Shown here in pieces: positions 46,207 to 56,183 of a stretch of DNA of 64,000 nucleotides; the stretch's first letter is position 1, and each line of letters opens with the position of its first letter. The notes beneath the pieces were generated by a model. It worked only from the letters and a program-made list of their open reading frames with translations, was not told the origin of the DNA and did no database searches. Source of the stretch: CAVPKN01 sp963832835 (GTDB lineage Bacteria; Chlamydiota; Chlamydiia; Chlamydiales; JAAKFR01); NCBI GenBank assembly GCA_963832835.1, contig CAWHVD010000001.1:1860001-1924000 (forward strand). The letters are read 5' to 3'. The translations under genes and the position numbers were made by a program.

Positions 46207-47769
46207 ATGAAAGTAAATTATATTATAATTGCCATGCTAATAGCCTGTGTAGGATGCAACCAAAAGCCACCGGCAGTCAAAAACCATCTTCATATCAATT
46301 TTCAGGAAGGAGATCTTCCCTCCCTGCATCCCCATGACCTGGTGATCTACCTAAGAGGGCTATCATTAGCAAAAACACTTTTCGAGCCGCTCACCCGAAT
46401 TAACGCTGATGGAAAGATCGAACTTTCCGGAGCCGAGTCGGTCACCATCTCAGATGATCTGCTTCACTACACCTTCAAGCTGCGGGAAAATACATGGTCC
46501 GATGGCACGCCTGTCACTGCAAGCCATTACGCATCAGCCTGGAGGGCCGCCCTAGATCCTGGATCTACCTGCTCTCGGGCAGACTTGCTTTATGTGCTGG
46601 CTAATGGCGAAAAAGCGAAAAAAGGCGAAGTGAGCCTCGATGCAGTAGGGGTACGCGTCATCAATCATCGCACTCTCCAGGTGGACCTCGAATTCCCTAC
46701 CCCCTATTTCCTTGAGCTCATGGCACAATCCATTGCAGCCCCCTTAATGGATCCGCAAGGTCATGATCTTACTGTCTTCAATGGCCCTTTTATGGTCGAT
46801 GAGTGGAAAAAGGGAAATTATCTTCGGCTAAAGCCAAATCCTCATTACTGGGATAAAGCCAATGTGCCACTCCAGCAGATCGAGATCTCTTTCATCGAAG
46901 ATGTGAATACAATTTATGCCCTCTATGACAAAAAAGAGCTCGACTGGATCGGCGCACCCTTGTGCCCTCTGTCCACAGAATTGATCCACCATTTAGAGGA
47001 CACACACGAACTGAGCTCTCACCCCATTGGTAGGTCTTTTTGGGTTTTCTTAAATACGGAACATCCCGCCCTCTCCTCTCCCCACATCCGAAAGGCCCTC
47101 AGTCAAGCAATCAACCGCAAAGCAATCACTGATCACATCCTTTTAGGCGGACAACCCTCTGTAAAACCTCTTTCCAGCCAACTTCTGCCCATTTTACATG
47201 TGGTAGCCCTCGGAGAAGATCTGCAACTGGCTCGTGAAAACTTCCAAGCTGGCCTTGCCGAGCTGTGCCTAACGCCCGAGACATTTCCCCCATTGGAAAT
47301 TAGCTACTCGCAGCAATCGGCTCGTAAACAAGTGGCAGAATACCTCCAAGAGAGCTGGCATAAACATCTGGGTATCGATGTCAAACTCCATGCAGTTGAA
47401 TGGAATGTGCTCCGTAGCAACCTGGAGAAGGGGCTCTACACTATTAGTATGGCCTATGAGGCTGCCTATTACAAAGATCCTCTGGAGCTCCTCGAGCGTT
47501 ACACGACCCTCAACCCTTCTAATTTTTCTCAGTGGCTACATACTCCCTTTACCAATATGATTGCAAAGGCCAAATACGAGCCTAATCACTCAAAACGGGC
47601 TCAAATCCTTAGTGAATCTGAGCTCATCCTCATGGACCAAGTTCCCTTTATTCCCATCTGTAGTGACCGCCTCCTTTTTGCGCATCCTCAAAACCTCTCA
47701 GGCTTTGTCATCGACTCAATTGGCGCCATCGACTTCAGTTATGCTTCCATGACACCTCTTAAGCCCTAA
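46207..47769 (+). CDS. oppA: Oligopeptide-binding lipoprotein OppA (second)
   Basis: 520 residues. A lipoprotein signal peptide (YIIIAMLIACVGC, lipidated Cys near 18) precedes an SBP_bac_5 domain: HINFQEGDLPSLHPHDL, TLFEPLTRINADG, WSDGTPVTASHYASAWRAA and EWKKGNYLRLKPNPHYWDKA, close to the other OppA of the cluster. It functions in peptide capture in the periplasm. An AGGG lies just ahead of the ATG. It is separated from the fused OppA by MITE copy C, so may have its own promoter; none was identified with confidence. Confidence 0.92.
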   Translation: MKVNYIIIAMLIACVGCNQKPPAVKNHLHINFQEGDLPSLHPHDLVIYLRGLSLAKTLFEPLTRINADGKIELSGAESVTISDDLLHYTFKLRENTWSDGTPVTASHYASAWRAALDPGSTCSRADLLYVLANGEKAKKGEVSLDAVGVRVINHRTLQVDLEFPTPYFLELMAQSIAAPLMDPQGHDLTVFNGPFMVDEWKKGNYLRLKPNPHYWDKANVPLQQIEISFIEDVNTIYALYDKKELDWIGAPLCPLSTELIHHLEDTHELSSHPIGRSFWVFLNTEHPALSSPHIRKALSQAINRKAITDHILLGGQPSVKPLSSQLLPILHVVALGEDLQLARENFQAGLAELCLTPETFPPLEISYSQQSARKQVAEYLQESWHKHLGIDVKLHAVEWNVLRSNLEKGLYTISMAYEAAYYKDPLELLERYTTLNPSNFSQWLHTPFTNMIAKAKYEPNHSKRAQILSESELILMDQVPFIPICSDRLLFAHPQNLSGFVIDSIGAIDFSYASMTPLKP

Positions 47770-48003
47770 GGGAATTCAACGCAAAGATGCGTAGGCGCGA
47801 AGAGGGGATTGGGGGTCAGCACAGAATTCGAATTCTAAAGCACGCTAAGGATTTAATGCACCTGGACTTGATAACGTTGAGTCAACGAAGGGTTCTGGAA
47901 TGATTGGCTCGCACAAAACCACTAAAAATCTCTCAATAATACATCTATTGCTCAAATCTGGAAGCAGCCCCACAGCTTTGACCCAAAATGAAAATTGCAT
48001 GGA

Positions 48004-48513
48004 TCATACCAAGAAAATAAAACGATCATCAGGACCCCACAGATATTCAGGACTGGCTCGATAACCGCGTATCCAGAAACCATCCTCTCGCCGGCGCATG
48101 TAAAAACCATTGGGAAAGTCAGGATCGTTAGAGAGTTTTTTCATGGCGATATTTTGCCAATTACCGGTGGGTGGATCAATTGGTTGATCAAAATCAATAT
48201 ATTGCAATCTCATATGGAGCCCAAGTTCGGGAGGACAATACTTAAGACCGAACTCCTTAGCTTTTTGATACACCTCTTCGGTAGTGGCTCCGTTCGAGAA
48301 TCCCAAATCACCAATAGAAATTTCTACAGTTTGTAATTTTTTTCTAGTGGGAGAGATAGTAAAATTCTTGTAATCAATAATCTGTAGGGCAAATTCATTG
48401 ATGCCTATGCTATTACTGTTCAGATTTTGGAGCAAATCCTCTTTAGATAACCCACCGACCCATATCTCTTTAAAAATAAGTTTATCTTCAGAAATAGGCA
48501 ATTTTGATTTCAT
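48004..48513 (-). CDS. Conserved hypothetical protein
   Basis: 169 residues, soluble, no signal peptide. Notable motifs are VEISIGDLGFSNGATTEEVY, the KEFGLKYCPPELGLHMRLQY region and the C-terminal NGFYMRRREDGFWIRGYRAS followed by WGPDDRFIF. From memory similar proteins occur in scattered intracellular bacteria and candidate phyla, sometimes wrongly annotated as helicases; function unknown. It follows pyk by 56 bp on the same strand. The region 47770-48003 contains no recognised gene. Confidence 0.65.
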   Translation of the reverse strand: MKSKLPISEDKLIFKEIWVGGLSKEDLLQNLNSNSIGINEFALQIIDYKNFTISPTRKKLQTVEISIGDLGFSNGATTEEVYQKAKEFGLKYCPPELGLHMRLQYIDFDQPIDPPTGNWQNIAMKKLSNDPDFPNGFYMRRREDGFWIRGYRASPEYLWGPDDRFIFLV

Positions 48514-48569
48514 AGACTACATACACCCATTCCGAATATCCATTGATAACCACCGTTTGTGGTAGGATG

Positions 48570-50327
48570 TTAAATAATTCCTTTGTAGATAAGGGCAGCA
48601 GCAGGGTCGAGGGTGACCAGCTGATCACCGCGCAGCATCTCCATGGCTCCCTCAGCGCGTAGGATGACAGGAAGATTAAGTGTTTGAGCGATCTTCTTGA
48701 GATAGCGTTCAGACTCGATGTCATCCACATGGTTTTCTAAAATCACACCGACTGCATTTTTAAGTAGTGGAAGATATTTTTCGTTGCAAATGTTGATCAC
48801 GATGATCCGGCCGCGGACGGTATAGTCTTTACTCTCAGGTGTAGGGTTAAGAAAGACCTTGCCGTGAACCTTATGCCCCACCCCTTCACTGCCTCGTATG
48901 AGGACATCTCCAATACTGTCAACGATCATCATGTTCGTACTACCTGGCCTGCCAAAAGGAGTTCCGGCGGTAATGACCACGAGATCACCATATTGCACGA
49001 TCCCTCTTTCCAAGGCATAGGCACTGATTTTCTTTTTAGCCTCTTCAATTGTATAGGCATCGTTGCATAAAATCGGGATAACACCCCAGCAGAGAGCAAG
49101 CTGGTGATAGACTTTGGGATTGGGCGTCATCGCGATGATCGGCATTTCAGGCCGAAGACGTGAAAGCAAGCGGGCAGTTGAACCGCTGGTTGTAAAGGCA
49201 AAAATGGCTTTGGCATTGGAGCTATAGGCCGTATTCACGCTCGCTTGGGAAACAGATGAGGGAACGTCGTAAAATCCACGCTGTGTAGACTGTTTGAAAA
49301 ACTCATAGTAACTGAAGTCGGCCTCAGCTTCTTTAATGATAGCCTTCATAACTTGGACCACCTGGATCGGATAGCTACCAATAGCTGTTTCACCCGAGAG
49401 CATCACAGCCGAGGTGCTGTCATAAATGGCATTGGCAACATCGGAAGTTTCTGCCCGGGTTGGGCGTGGGTTGACCATCATAGATTCGAGCATCTGAGTG
49501 GCTGTCACACAAGGCTTGGCTGCTAAAAAGCTTTTACGGATCATCATCTTTTGTAAACGGGGAACTTGTGTTAGAGGTAATTCTACACCTAAATCTCCTC
49601 TGGCAACCATGATTCCGTCAGCAACCTGGACAATGCTATCAAAGTTTTGAACTCCGAGGCGGTTTTCAATCTTGGCAATGACTGCTATATCGGACTTGTT
49701 CTGGTCTTCCAGGAGTTTTTTAATCGCGATTACATGCTCTGCTGAACGGATGAAGGAAGCCGCAATCCAATCGATGTCTTGTTCACATCCGAACCGAATG
49801 TCTGCCTCATCTTTGGAGGTCATAGGGGGCAGCTCAATATCTGCGTTAGGAATGTTAACCCCCCGCGTCGATTTGATGACACCCCCATGGTCCACCTCGA
49901 CTTTGACTCCTCTAGAGCTGACATCGACGACATGGGTGATAATGTAGCCATTATCCAAAAGGACTACCATATCTTTTTGGAGCGGTTCCAGAGCAATAGA
50001 AGGCGTCAGGGTGATCTGCTCTTCATCTCCTAAAACCTCTTCTTTCACTAACCAAAACTGCTGGCCAGCCTTAAGGGTAATCTGGTCATTTTTGAGTTTG
50101 CCAAGACGGATTTCAGGGCCTTTTGTATCTAGCATGATAGCAAGGGGAACCTCCAATTTCTCACGTGCGGCTTTAAGGTACTTGATCACCCGTGCATGCT
50201 CTTCGTAGGTGCCGTGGCTAAAATTGAGCCTGGCAACGTTCATACCGGCTTCAATCAAGGCTTCGATCTTTTCGGGGCTTGCTACTGCAGGCCCCATAGT
50301 GCAGACAATTTTTGTACGTGTAAGCAT
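48570..50327 (-). CDS. pyk: Pyruvate kinase
   Basis: 585 residues from the ATG at 50327 (AAGGA 5 nt upstream; an in-frame start at 50345 has no ribosome-binding site). Converts phosphoenolpyruvate and ADP to pyruvate and ATP. Motifs: TKIVCTMGPA (start), LNFSHGTYEEH, AKIENRLGV, MVARGDLGVELPL (active-site region) and MLESMMVNPRPTRAE. After the usual end near 470 there is a further 100-residue C-terminal domain (KGRVFL-like; KVFLNPTPESKDYTV, RGEGAM-type LRAEGAMEMLRGDQL), the PEP-utiliser mobile domain known from some Gram-positive pyruvate kinases. A possible allosteric effect is unknown. Confidence 0.95.
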   Translation of the reverse strand: MLTRTKIVCTMGPAVASPEKIEALIEAGMNVARLNFSHGTYEEHARVIKYLKAAREKLEVPLAIMLDTKGPEIRLGKLKNDQITLKAGQQFWLVKEEVLGDEEQITLTPSIALEPLQKDMVVLLDNGYIITHVVDVSSRGVKVEVDHGGVIKSTRGVNIPNADIELPPMTSKDEADIRFGCEQDIDWIAASFIRSAEHVIAIKKLLEDQNKSDIAVIAKIENRLGVQNFDSIVQVADGIMVARGDLGVELPLTQVPRLQKMMIRKSFLAAKPCVTATQMLESMMVNPRPTRAETSDVANAIYDSTSAVMLSGETAIGSYPIQVVQVMKAIIKEAEADFSYYEFFKQSTQRGFYDVPSSVSQASVNTAYSSNAKAIFAFTTSGSTARLLSRLRPEMPIIAMTPNPKVYHQLALCWGVIPILCNDAYTIEEAKKKISAYALERGIVQYGDLVVITAGTPFGRPGSTNMMIVDSIGDVLIRGSEGVGHKVHGKVFLNPTPESKDYTVRGRIIVINICNEKYLPLLKNAVGVILENHVDDIESERYLKKIAQTLNLPVILRAEGAMEMLRGDQLVTLDPAAALIYKGII

Positions 50328-50458
50328 AGAGGTCCTTGATACCAAGTTTGCTAAATTAATTCTACAGCCATCTCAAGCCCTAAAAAATTAATATGAGAGC
50401 ATTAAAAAAATCATTTTTTTCGCGGTTTTCCAATCTTCTACCTCGCATGTTACGGCAT

Positions 50459-50547
50459 ATTTTTAACACAGAGAAAAATAATATATACTTTCTGAATTTA
50501 ATATCTCCTCTGTGCCTTTGTGTCTCTGTGCCTCTTTGTTAAAAATA
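50459..50547. repeat. Inverted repeat with CTCTGTG units upstream of uvrA
   Basis: TATTTTTAACACAGAG and CTCTTTGTTAAAAATA are mutually inverted with one mismatch, enclosing A+T-rich sequence and three CTCTGTG-like units (CTCTGTGCCTTTGTGTCTCT). The element resembles 36324-36411 and lies between the divergent pyk and uvrA genes. Confidence 0.65.
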
Positions 50548-50600
50548 CCCAGTAAAGTGTGCTCGCCAAAATTGGCAAAACACGAGATAATCTTTGTACC

Positions 50601-53600
50601 ATGGCAGATCAACAAATTATTCTTAAGAAAGTCCGGGTTCATAACCTGAAAGGGATTGATCTGACGCTCAATACAAATGAGCTGATCGTTTTTACTGGCG
50701 TCTCAGGATCGGGCAAGTCCTCTCTAGCTTTTGACACTTTATTTGTTGAAGGGCAAAGACGCTATATCGAGTCGCTCTCAACTTTTGCCCGCCGTTATCT
50801 GGGTGATTTAGCCAAACCCGATGTGGAATATGTTTCCGGTCTTTCTCCAACGATTTCCATCGAACAGAAAAGCGCCGGCAAAAATCCCAGATCAACTGTC
50901 GGGACCTTAACGGAAATCTATGATTACCTCCGGGTTCTTTTCGCCCGGATCGGTATTCCTCACTGTCCGGTGAGCGGTGAGGTTGTTTCTCCACAGAGTA
51001 AAGAACGAATTATCCGAACTCTTCAAGGAACAGCCGAAAAAACTAAGCTTCTGATCTTGGCCCCCTTTGCGAAAGGAAAAAAAGGAGAATTCAAAGACGA
51101 TTTTCAACTTTTTTTACGCAAAGGATACACCCGAGTAAGGGTCGATGGTGAGATAATCGATTTAAGCGAGGGTGTTGCTCTAGATAAAAATGTATCTCAT
51201 ACCATTGAAGTAGTAGTGGACAGACTGGTTGTCGAGAAAAACTCCCATTCCCGTATTGCTGAGTCGGTAATCGCCGCCTTAGAACTGGGCGAGGGCACCA
51301 TGCTTGTATACAATGTAGACACCAAAGATGAGACGCTCTACTCCACCCATGCTTTTTCTCCAAAGTCTGGCCTCTCTTATTCCTCATTAAACCCACATGA
51401 TTTTTCATTTAATAGTCCAACAGGAATGTGCCCCCAATGCAATGGGCTGGGATTTACACAAGAATTCGATCTAGAATTAATCATCGATCCCGAAAAAAGC
51501 ATCGCCCAAGATTGCTGTGTGATTGCAAGCTCCTATGAAACGGTGCGCTTTGGGAATATCTACAATAACCTCGCTACGATCTATGGCTTTTCAGTAAACA
51601 CCCCTTGGAAAAAGCTCTCGGATAAAGCAAAACGCATTTTTCTGTATGGAGCCGATAAAAAATGGATCCAGATGCACTTTGTGCACCCCTCTCGCCCTCA
51701 GTCATGGACAGAATATGTCCAATGGCGCGGGGTACTGCACGAAGCGCGTCAGAGGTATACTGAGGCTACAAGCGAAAATTACCGGAAAAAGTTTGAGATC
51801 CTCATGCGATCGGGAATCTGCTCCGAGTGTCATGGTTCTCGATTACACCCCTATCCGGCTGCAACTACATTGGGTAAGTTGAAAATCCACGAGATCTGCC
51901 ATATGGACATAGCTGGAGCCCTCTATTTCTTTAGCCATCTTAAGTTAGACGCGACCGAAACCTTGATTGCCGAGGAGCTGCTAAAAGAGATTATCACTCG
52001 GCTCCAATTTCTCATTGACGTGGGTCTTCATTACTTATCTTTGGACCGTACAGCACCGACACTCTCCGGAGGCGAGTCGCAACGTGTCAGGCTTGCATCG
52101 CAGGTAGGCTGCGGACTTGTGGGAGTCACCTATGTTCTTGATGAACCCTCGATCGGTCTTCACCCGCGTGATAATAAGAGACTCATCAAAACACTTAAAC
52201 ATTTGCGCGATGTGGGTAACACAGTCATTGTTGTAGAGCACGATGAGGAGACGATTTGGGAAGCGGATACAGTTGTCGATTTTGGTCCAGGACCAGGCAT
52301 TGCGGGTGGACGCATTCTCGTAAACGGCCCCATTCAAGAGCTGCTCGATAATCCGGAATCGATCACAGGAGCCTATCTCAGTGGTAGAAGATCGATCGAA
52401 GTCCCTAAAAAAAGGCGCAAACCAACACAAGAGGCAATCCAAATTCTAGGTGCGTCCCATAACAATCTTAAAAAGGTAGATGCCACGTTTCCATTAGGGG
52501 TCATGATTGCTGTTACGGGGGTTTCAGGCTCTGGAAAATCATCGCTGATCACCGACACCCTCTATCCAGCGCTTTCTAACGCGCTACACCATGCAGAGCA
52601 TAGCGTAGGGGAGCACGTTAAAATTACCGGGATCGATCTGATCGACAAAGTGATCGCCATGGACCAATCTCCAATTGGCCGTACTCCTAGGTCCAATCCT
52701 GCCACCTATATCAAAATCTTCGATGACATCAGGGCTTTGTTTAGTAAACTGCCCGACAGTGTCATGAGAGGGTATGCTCCCGGCCGTTTTAGCTTTAATG
52801 TCAGCGAAGGGGCATGCCCACAATGTCATGGTATGGGGATGATCCGCATCGATATGGACTTTTTGGAAGATCAGTGGGTCACATGCCAGAGCTGCCAAAG
52901 CAAACGCTTTGATCACGAAACGCTGGCCATTCACTACAAAGGAAAGAATATCCATGATGTGCTCGAAATGAGCGCAACCGACGCCCTGGACTTTTTTACC
53001 AATATTCCTGCATTGAAACGTAAACTGGAGGTCCTCTGCCAGGTGGGCATGGAATACATTGCCCTCGGACAGTCCTCTACCACCCTTTCCGGCGGCGAAG
53101 CGCAACGGATCAAACTCGCAAAAGAATTGGTACGCCCCGGGACGGGCAAGACCTTTTATATCCTGGACGAGCCGACAACAGGCCTTCATTTTCATGATAT
53201 CCAAGCCCTCCTCAAGGTATTGAAGGAGCTAGTTGCCCGCGGAAATACTGTTTTGGTGATCGAGCACAACATGGATGTCGTCAAGATGGCCGATTGGGTC
53301 ATCGATTTAGGGCCGGAGGGTGGTTCAGGCGGTGGAGAAATTATCGCCCAAGGGACTCCGGAATCAGTTGCGAAACTCAAAACACCGACAGGCGTTGCAC
53401 TTCATCAAGCCCTTTTCCCCAAGAAATACTCTCCACAGCCTCCTGTTAGAGATCGTGGAGCTGAGATTCAATCTATCGAAATTAAGGGGGCCGAGCAAAA
53501 TAATCTAAAGCTTTTAGACCTCTCGATACCACGGGGGAAACTCACCATCTGTACAGGCCCTTCGGGCTCCGGCAAAAGCTCGCTTGCTTTCGAAACGGTC

Positions 53601-56183
53601 TATGCGGAGGGCCAGAGGCGCTATATCGAATCCCTCACACCTTATGCGCGCCAATTTGTCCGTCAAATGCCGAAACCGAAACTCTCTCAAATCGAAGGCC
53701 TCTCCCCTGCTGTGGCCATTGAACAGAAAGCGGCTGCCGGCAACCCACGCTCTACTGTAGGAACCCTAACTGAAACATATGACTACCTGCGGCTTCTATA
53801 TGCCCAAGCGGGAACAGCCTATTGCCCGGAAACGGGAGAACAGATCAAAGCGATTACGAAAGAATATGTTGTAGAGCGCATCCTTTCTTATCCCGAGGGA
53901 GAGAAAATCACTCTTCTAGCACCAATTGAGATTCAGAAGAATGAGAAGTTTGAGGAAGTTGTCGCACGATTTCGTAGGCAAGGATATGTGCGTCTCTGGC
54001 TCAATGGTGAAATCTATGAGCTCGACTCCCAGATCCCTTTTGATAGGAAACGAAAAAATGTGCTCGCTCTTGTTATCGACAGATTAAAGGTCTCAACAGA
54101 GAGTGCTAGCCGGCTCTATGAAGCAATTGAGAGTGCAGCTGCCATCAGCGATGGGAAAATTGTCGTGATGCGTGAAAAACAAGATGTTCTTTTTAATCTC
54201 TCCTTTGCTGTAGAAAGTACAGGAAAGTCCTACCCCCCGATAACCCCTCACACCTTTTCATTCAATAATCCCGAAGGGATGTGTCTCGATTGCCAAGGCC
54301 TCGGATACCAATATGGTGCTAACCTCTCTCAAAATCCTGAAATCATGCGCCTTTCTGTCATTGGGCTCTTGCGCTTGCTGTGGACCACTCCCCATATCCC
54401 CTTGTTTGAACAATTTTTGAAACAAGAAAAAATTGACGCTCTTGCCCCTCTAGAACAACTCTCTTCGGACCAGTTGCAACTCCTCATGAATGGTTCTACG
54501 GAAGAAAAATGGATTCCCACCAAAGAGGGTTTTAAATTCAGATGGTTGGGGATACAACCTGTGCTTGCTAAAGCCGGAAAAGTAGCTCATTCCAATATCC
54601 GCTCCCCCCTTATTCCTCTTCTAGATGAAATTGAATGCGTCTCTTGTGGAGGTGCCCGCCTGCACCCATTAGCCCGCGCTGTCCGTCTAGGTCCTCACTC
54701 GATTGCAGATTTATGTCGTCTGCCCATTTCAGAGGCCCATGCCTTTTTACAAGATTTGGGCTTGCCACCCAAAATAGCCCATTTACTCGAAGAGGTCATG
54801 AAACAGCTTTTGGATAGACTAGGATTTTTGGTTGAAGTGGGTCTTGATTACTTGAGCCTCGAGCGTAGAGCACCTACTTTGAGCAATGGAGAATCACAAA
54901 GAATCAGACTTGCCAGGCAGCTTGGGAGTAAACTCACCGGGGTCCTTTATGTTCTCGATGAGCCGACAATCGGATTGCATCCTCATGATAATGCCCGTTT
55001 AAACAAGGCTCTGCATACACTCAAAGAGCTTGGCAACACTTTGTTAATGGTCGAGCATGATCCTCAAACGGTGAAAACCGCCGACTACATCATTGACTTT
55101 GGACCAGGCGCGGGAGTGCATGGAGGACACATCACAGCTCAAGGCACCTACGCTGAGATCTTGAAAAATCCTCACTCTTTGACAGGAGCTTACCTCTCGG
55201 GCAGAGAAAAGATTGGCATCCCCTCCAAAAGAGGTAAGCCCAAGAGCAGCTTTACAATCGAGCATGCCCATAAACACAATTTGAAGGACCTCACCTTTGA
55301 TCTTCCTTTAGGGGTGATGACTTGCCTCACAGGCGTCTCAGGATCAGGCAAATCCACTCTGATGCATGAGGTGATCAAACCCACATTTGCCTCGCTATTA
55401 AGCAAGGAGGAGCCTTTTAACAAAATGATTGTCATCGACCAAGCTCCGATTGGTCATACAGTCCGTTCTGATGTGGGAACCTATTCCGATGCACTCCCTA
55501 CCATACGGGAATTTTATGCAGGGCTTGGTACTGCACGTGTGAAAGGGTTGCAACCGGGCCATTTCAGCTACAATCATCGAAAAGGGATGTGCACAGCATG
55601 TTGGGGCCTTGGGTATAAAAAAGTCGAAATGCTCTTTCTCCCTCCGGTAAAAGTCTTGTGCGATCAATGCTTAGGGATGCGCCTGAATCCTATAAGTTTA
55701 GAGGTGACCTATGAAGGGAAAAATTTTGGGCAATTGCTTGAGATGACCGTCGATGAAGCACGGACTTTTTTTGAAATTTTGCCTAAAGCAAAGCGAGTTT
55801 TAGATACGTTGATCTCGGTAGGGCTCGGCTACCTCAAGCTAGGCCAGGAAATGGCCTCTCTTTCAGGAGGAGAAGCCCAAAGGATGAAGCTCAGTCGCGA
55901 TTTGGCCAAGCGCGGCACTGGTAAGACCCTTTATTTACTTGATGAACCGACAACAGGACTGCACCCAGATGACATCAAAAAGCTGCTCTTGCTCCTGTAT
56001 CGCCTAATAGACAAAGGCAACACGATGGTCATCATCGAGCATAATCTTGACATCATACGAGGTGCCGATCACGTGATCGATCTAGGACCGGGAGCCGGTG
56101 CGCAGGGAGGCCGTATCGTATGCACAGGTACCCCTGAACAAATAGCCAAAAACCGCAAATCACTGACCGGAAAATATATGTAA
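50601..56183 (+). CDS. uvrA: Excinuclease ABC subunit A, tandem double-length form
   Basis: 1860 residues from ATG at 50601 (a GTG at 50559 would add 14). Two complete UvrA units are fused, boundary near 945. Four ABC Walker A motifs read GVSGSGKSS, GVSGSGKSS, GPSGSGKSS and GVSGSGKST. Signatures are LSGGESQRVRLA, LSGGEAQRIKLA, LSNGESQRIRLA and LSGGEAQRMKLS; the third has Asn for Gly. Each unit has zinc CxxC pairs (CPQCHGMG; CTACWGLG with CDQCLGM). The product detects DNA lesions and loads UvrB. A double UvrA is known from Chlamydia (about 1780 residues). Its TAA stop is shared with MITE copy D at 56183. Confidence 0.95.
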   Translation: MADQQIILKKVRVHNLKGIDLTLNTNELIVFTGVSGSGKSSLAFDTLFVEGQRRYIESLSTFARRYLGDLAKPDVEYVSGLSPTISIEQKSAGKNPRSTVGTLTEIYDYLRVLFARIGIPHCPVSGEVVSPQSKERIIRTLQGTAEKTKLLILAPFAKGKKGEFKDDFQLFLRKGYTRVRVDGEIIDLSEGVALDKNVSHTIEVVVDRLVVEKNSHSRIAESVIAALELGEGTMLVYNVDTKDETLYSTHAFSPKSGLSYSSLNPHDFSFNSPTGMCPQCNGLGFTQEFDLELIIDPEKSIAQDCCVIASSYETVRFGNIYNNLATIYGFSVNTPWKKLSDKAKRIFLYGADKKWIQMHFVHPSRPQSWTEYVQWRGVLHEARQRYTEATSENYRKKFEILMRSGICSECHGSRLHPYPAATTLGKLKIHEICHMDIAGALYFFSHLKLDATETLIAEELLKEIITRLQFLIDVGLHYLSLDRTAPTLSGGESQRVRLASQVGCGLVGVTYVLDEPSIGLHPRDNKRLIKTLKHLRDVGNTVIVVEHDEETIWEADTVVDFGPGPGIAGGRILVNGPIQELLDNPESITGAYLSGRRSIEVPKKRRKPTQEAIQILGASHNNLKKVDATFPLGVMIAVTGVSGSGKSSLITDTLYPALSNALHHAEHSVGEHVKITGIDLIDKVIAMDQSPIGRTPRSNPATYIKIFDDIRALFSKLPDSVMRGYAPGRFSFNVSEGACPQCHGMGMIRIDMDFLEDQWVTCQSCQSKRFDHETLAIHYKGKNIHDVLEMSATDALDFFTNIPALKRKLEVLCQVGMEYIALGQSSTTLSGGEAQRIKLAKELVRPGTGKTFYILDEPTTGLHFHDIQALLKVLKELVARGNTVLVIEHNMDVVKMADWVIDLGPEGGSGGGEIIAQGTPESVAKLKTPTGVALHQALFPKKYSPQPPVRDRGAEIQSIEIKGAEQNNLKLLDLSIPRGKLTICTGPSGSGKSSLAFETVYAEGQRRYIESLTPYARQFVRQMPKPKLSQIEGLSPAVAIEQKAAAGNPRSTVGTLTETYDYLRLLYAQAGTAYCPETGEQIKAITKEYVVERILSYPEGEKITLLAPIEIQKNEKFEEVVARFRRQGYVRLWLNGEIYELDSQIPFDRKRKNVLALVIDRLKVSTESASRLYEAIESAAAISDGKIVVMREKQDVLFNLSFAVESTGKSYPPITPHTFSFNNPEGMCLDCQGLGYQYGANLSQNPEIMRLSVIGLLRLLWTTPHIPLFEQFLKQEKIDALAPLEQLSSDQLQLLMNGSTEEKWIPTKEGFKFRWLGIQPVLAKAGKVAHSNIRSPLIPLLDEIECVSCGGARLHPLARAVRLGPHSIADLCRLPISEAHAFLQDLGLPPKIAHLLEEVMKQLLDRLGFLVEVGLDYLSLERRAPTLSNGESQRIRLARQLGSKLTGVLYVLDEPTIGLHPHDNARLNKALHTLKELGNTLLMVEHDPQTVKTADYIIDFGPGAGVHGGHITAQGTYAEILKNPHSLTGAYLSGREKIGIPSKRGKPKSSFTIEHAHKHNLKDLTFDLPLGVMTCLTGVSGSGKSTLMHEVIKPTFASLLSKEEPFNKMIVIDQAPIGHTVRSDVGTYSDALPTIREFYAGLGTARVKGLQPGHFSYNHRKGMCTACWGLGYKKVEMLFLPPVKVLCDQCLGMRLNPISLEVTYEGKNFGQLLEMTVDEARTFFEILPKAKRVLDTLISVGLGYLKLGQEMASLSGGEAQRMKLSRDLAKRGTGKTLYLLDEPTTGLHPDDIKKLLLLLYRLIDKGNTMVIIEHNLDIIRGADHVIDLGPGAGAQGGRIVCTGTPEQIAKNRKSLTGKYM

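Noticed and set aside
47770..48003. GCAAAGATGCGTAGGCGCGAAG as a repeat or promoter element
   Set aside because: It weakly recalls widespread CGCAAAGACGCAAAG repeats but has no partner arm nearby.
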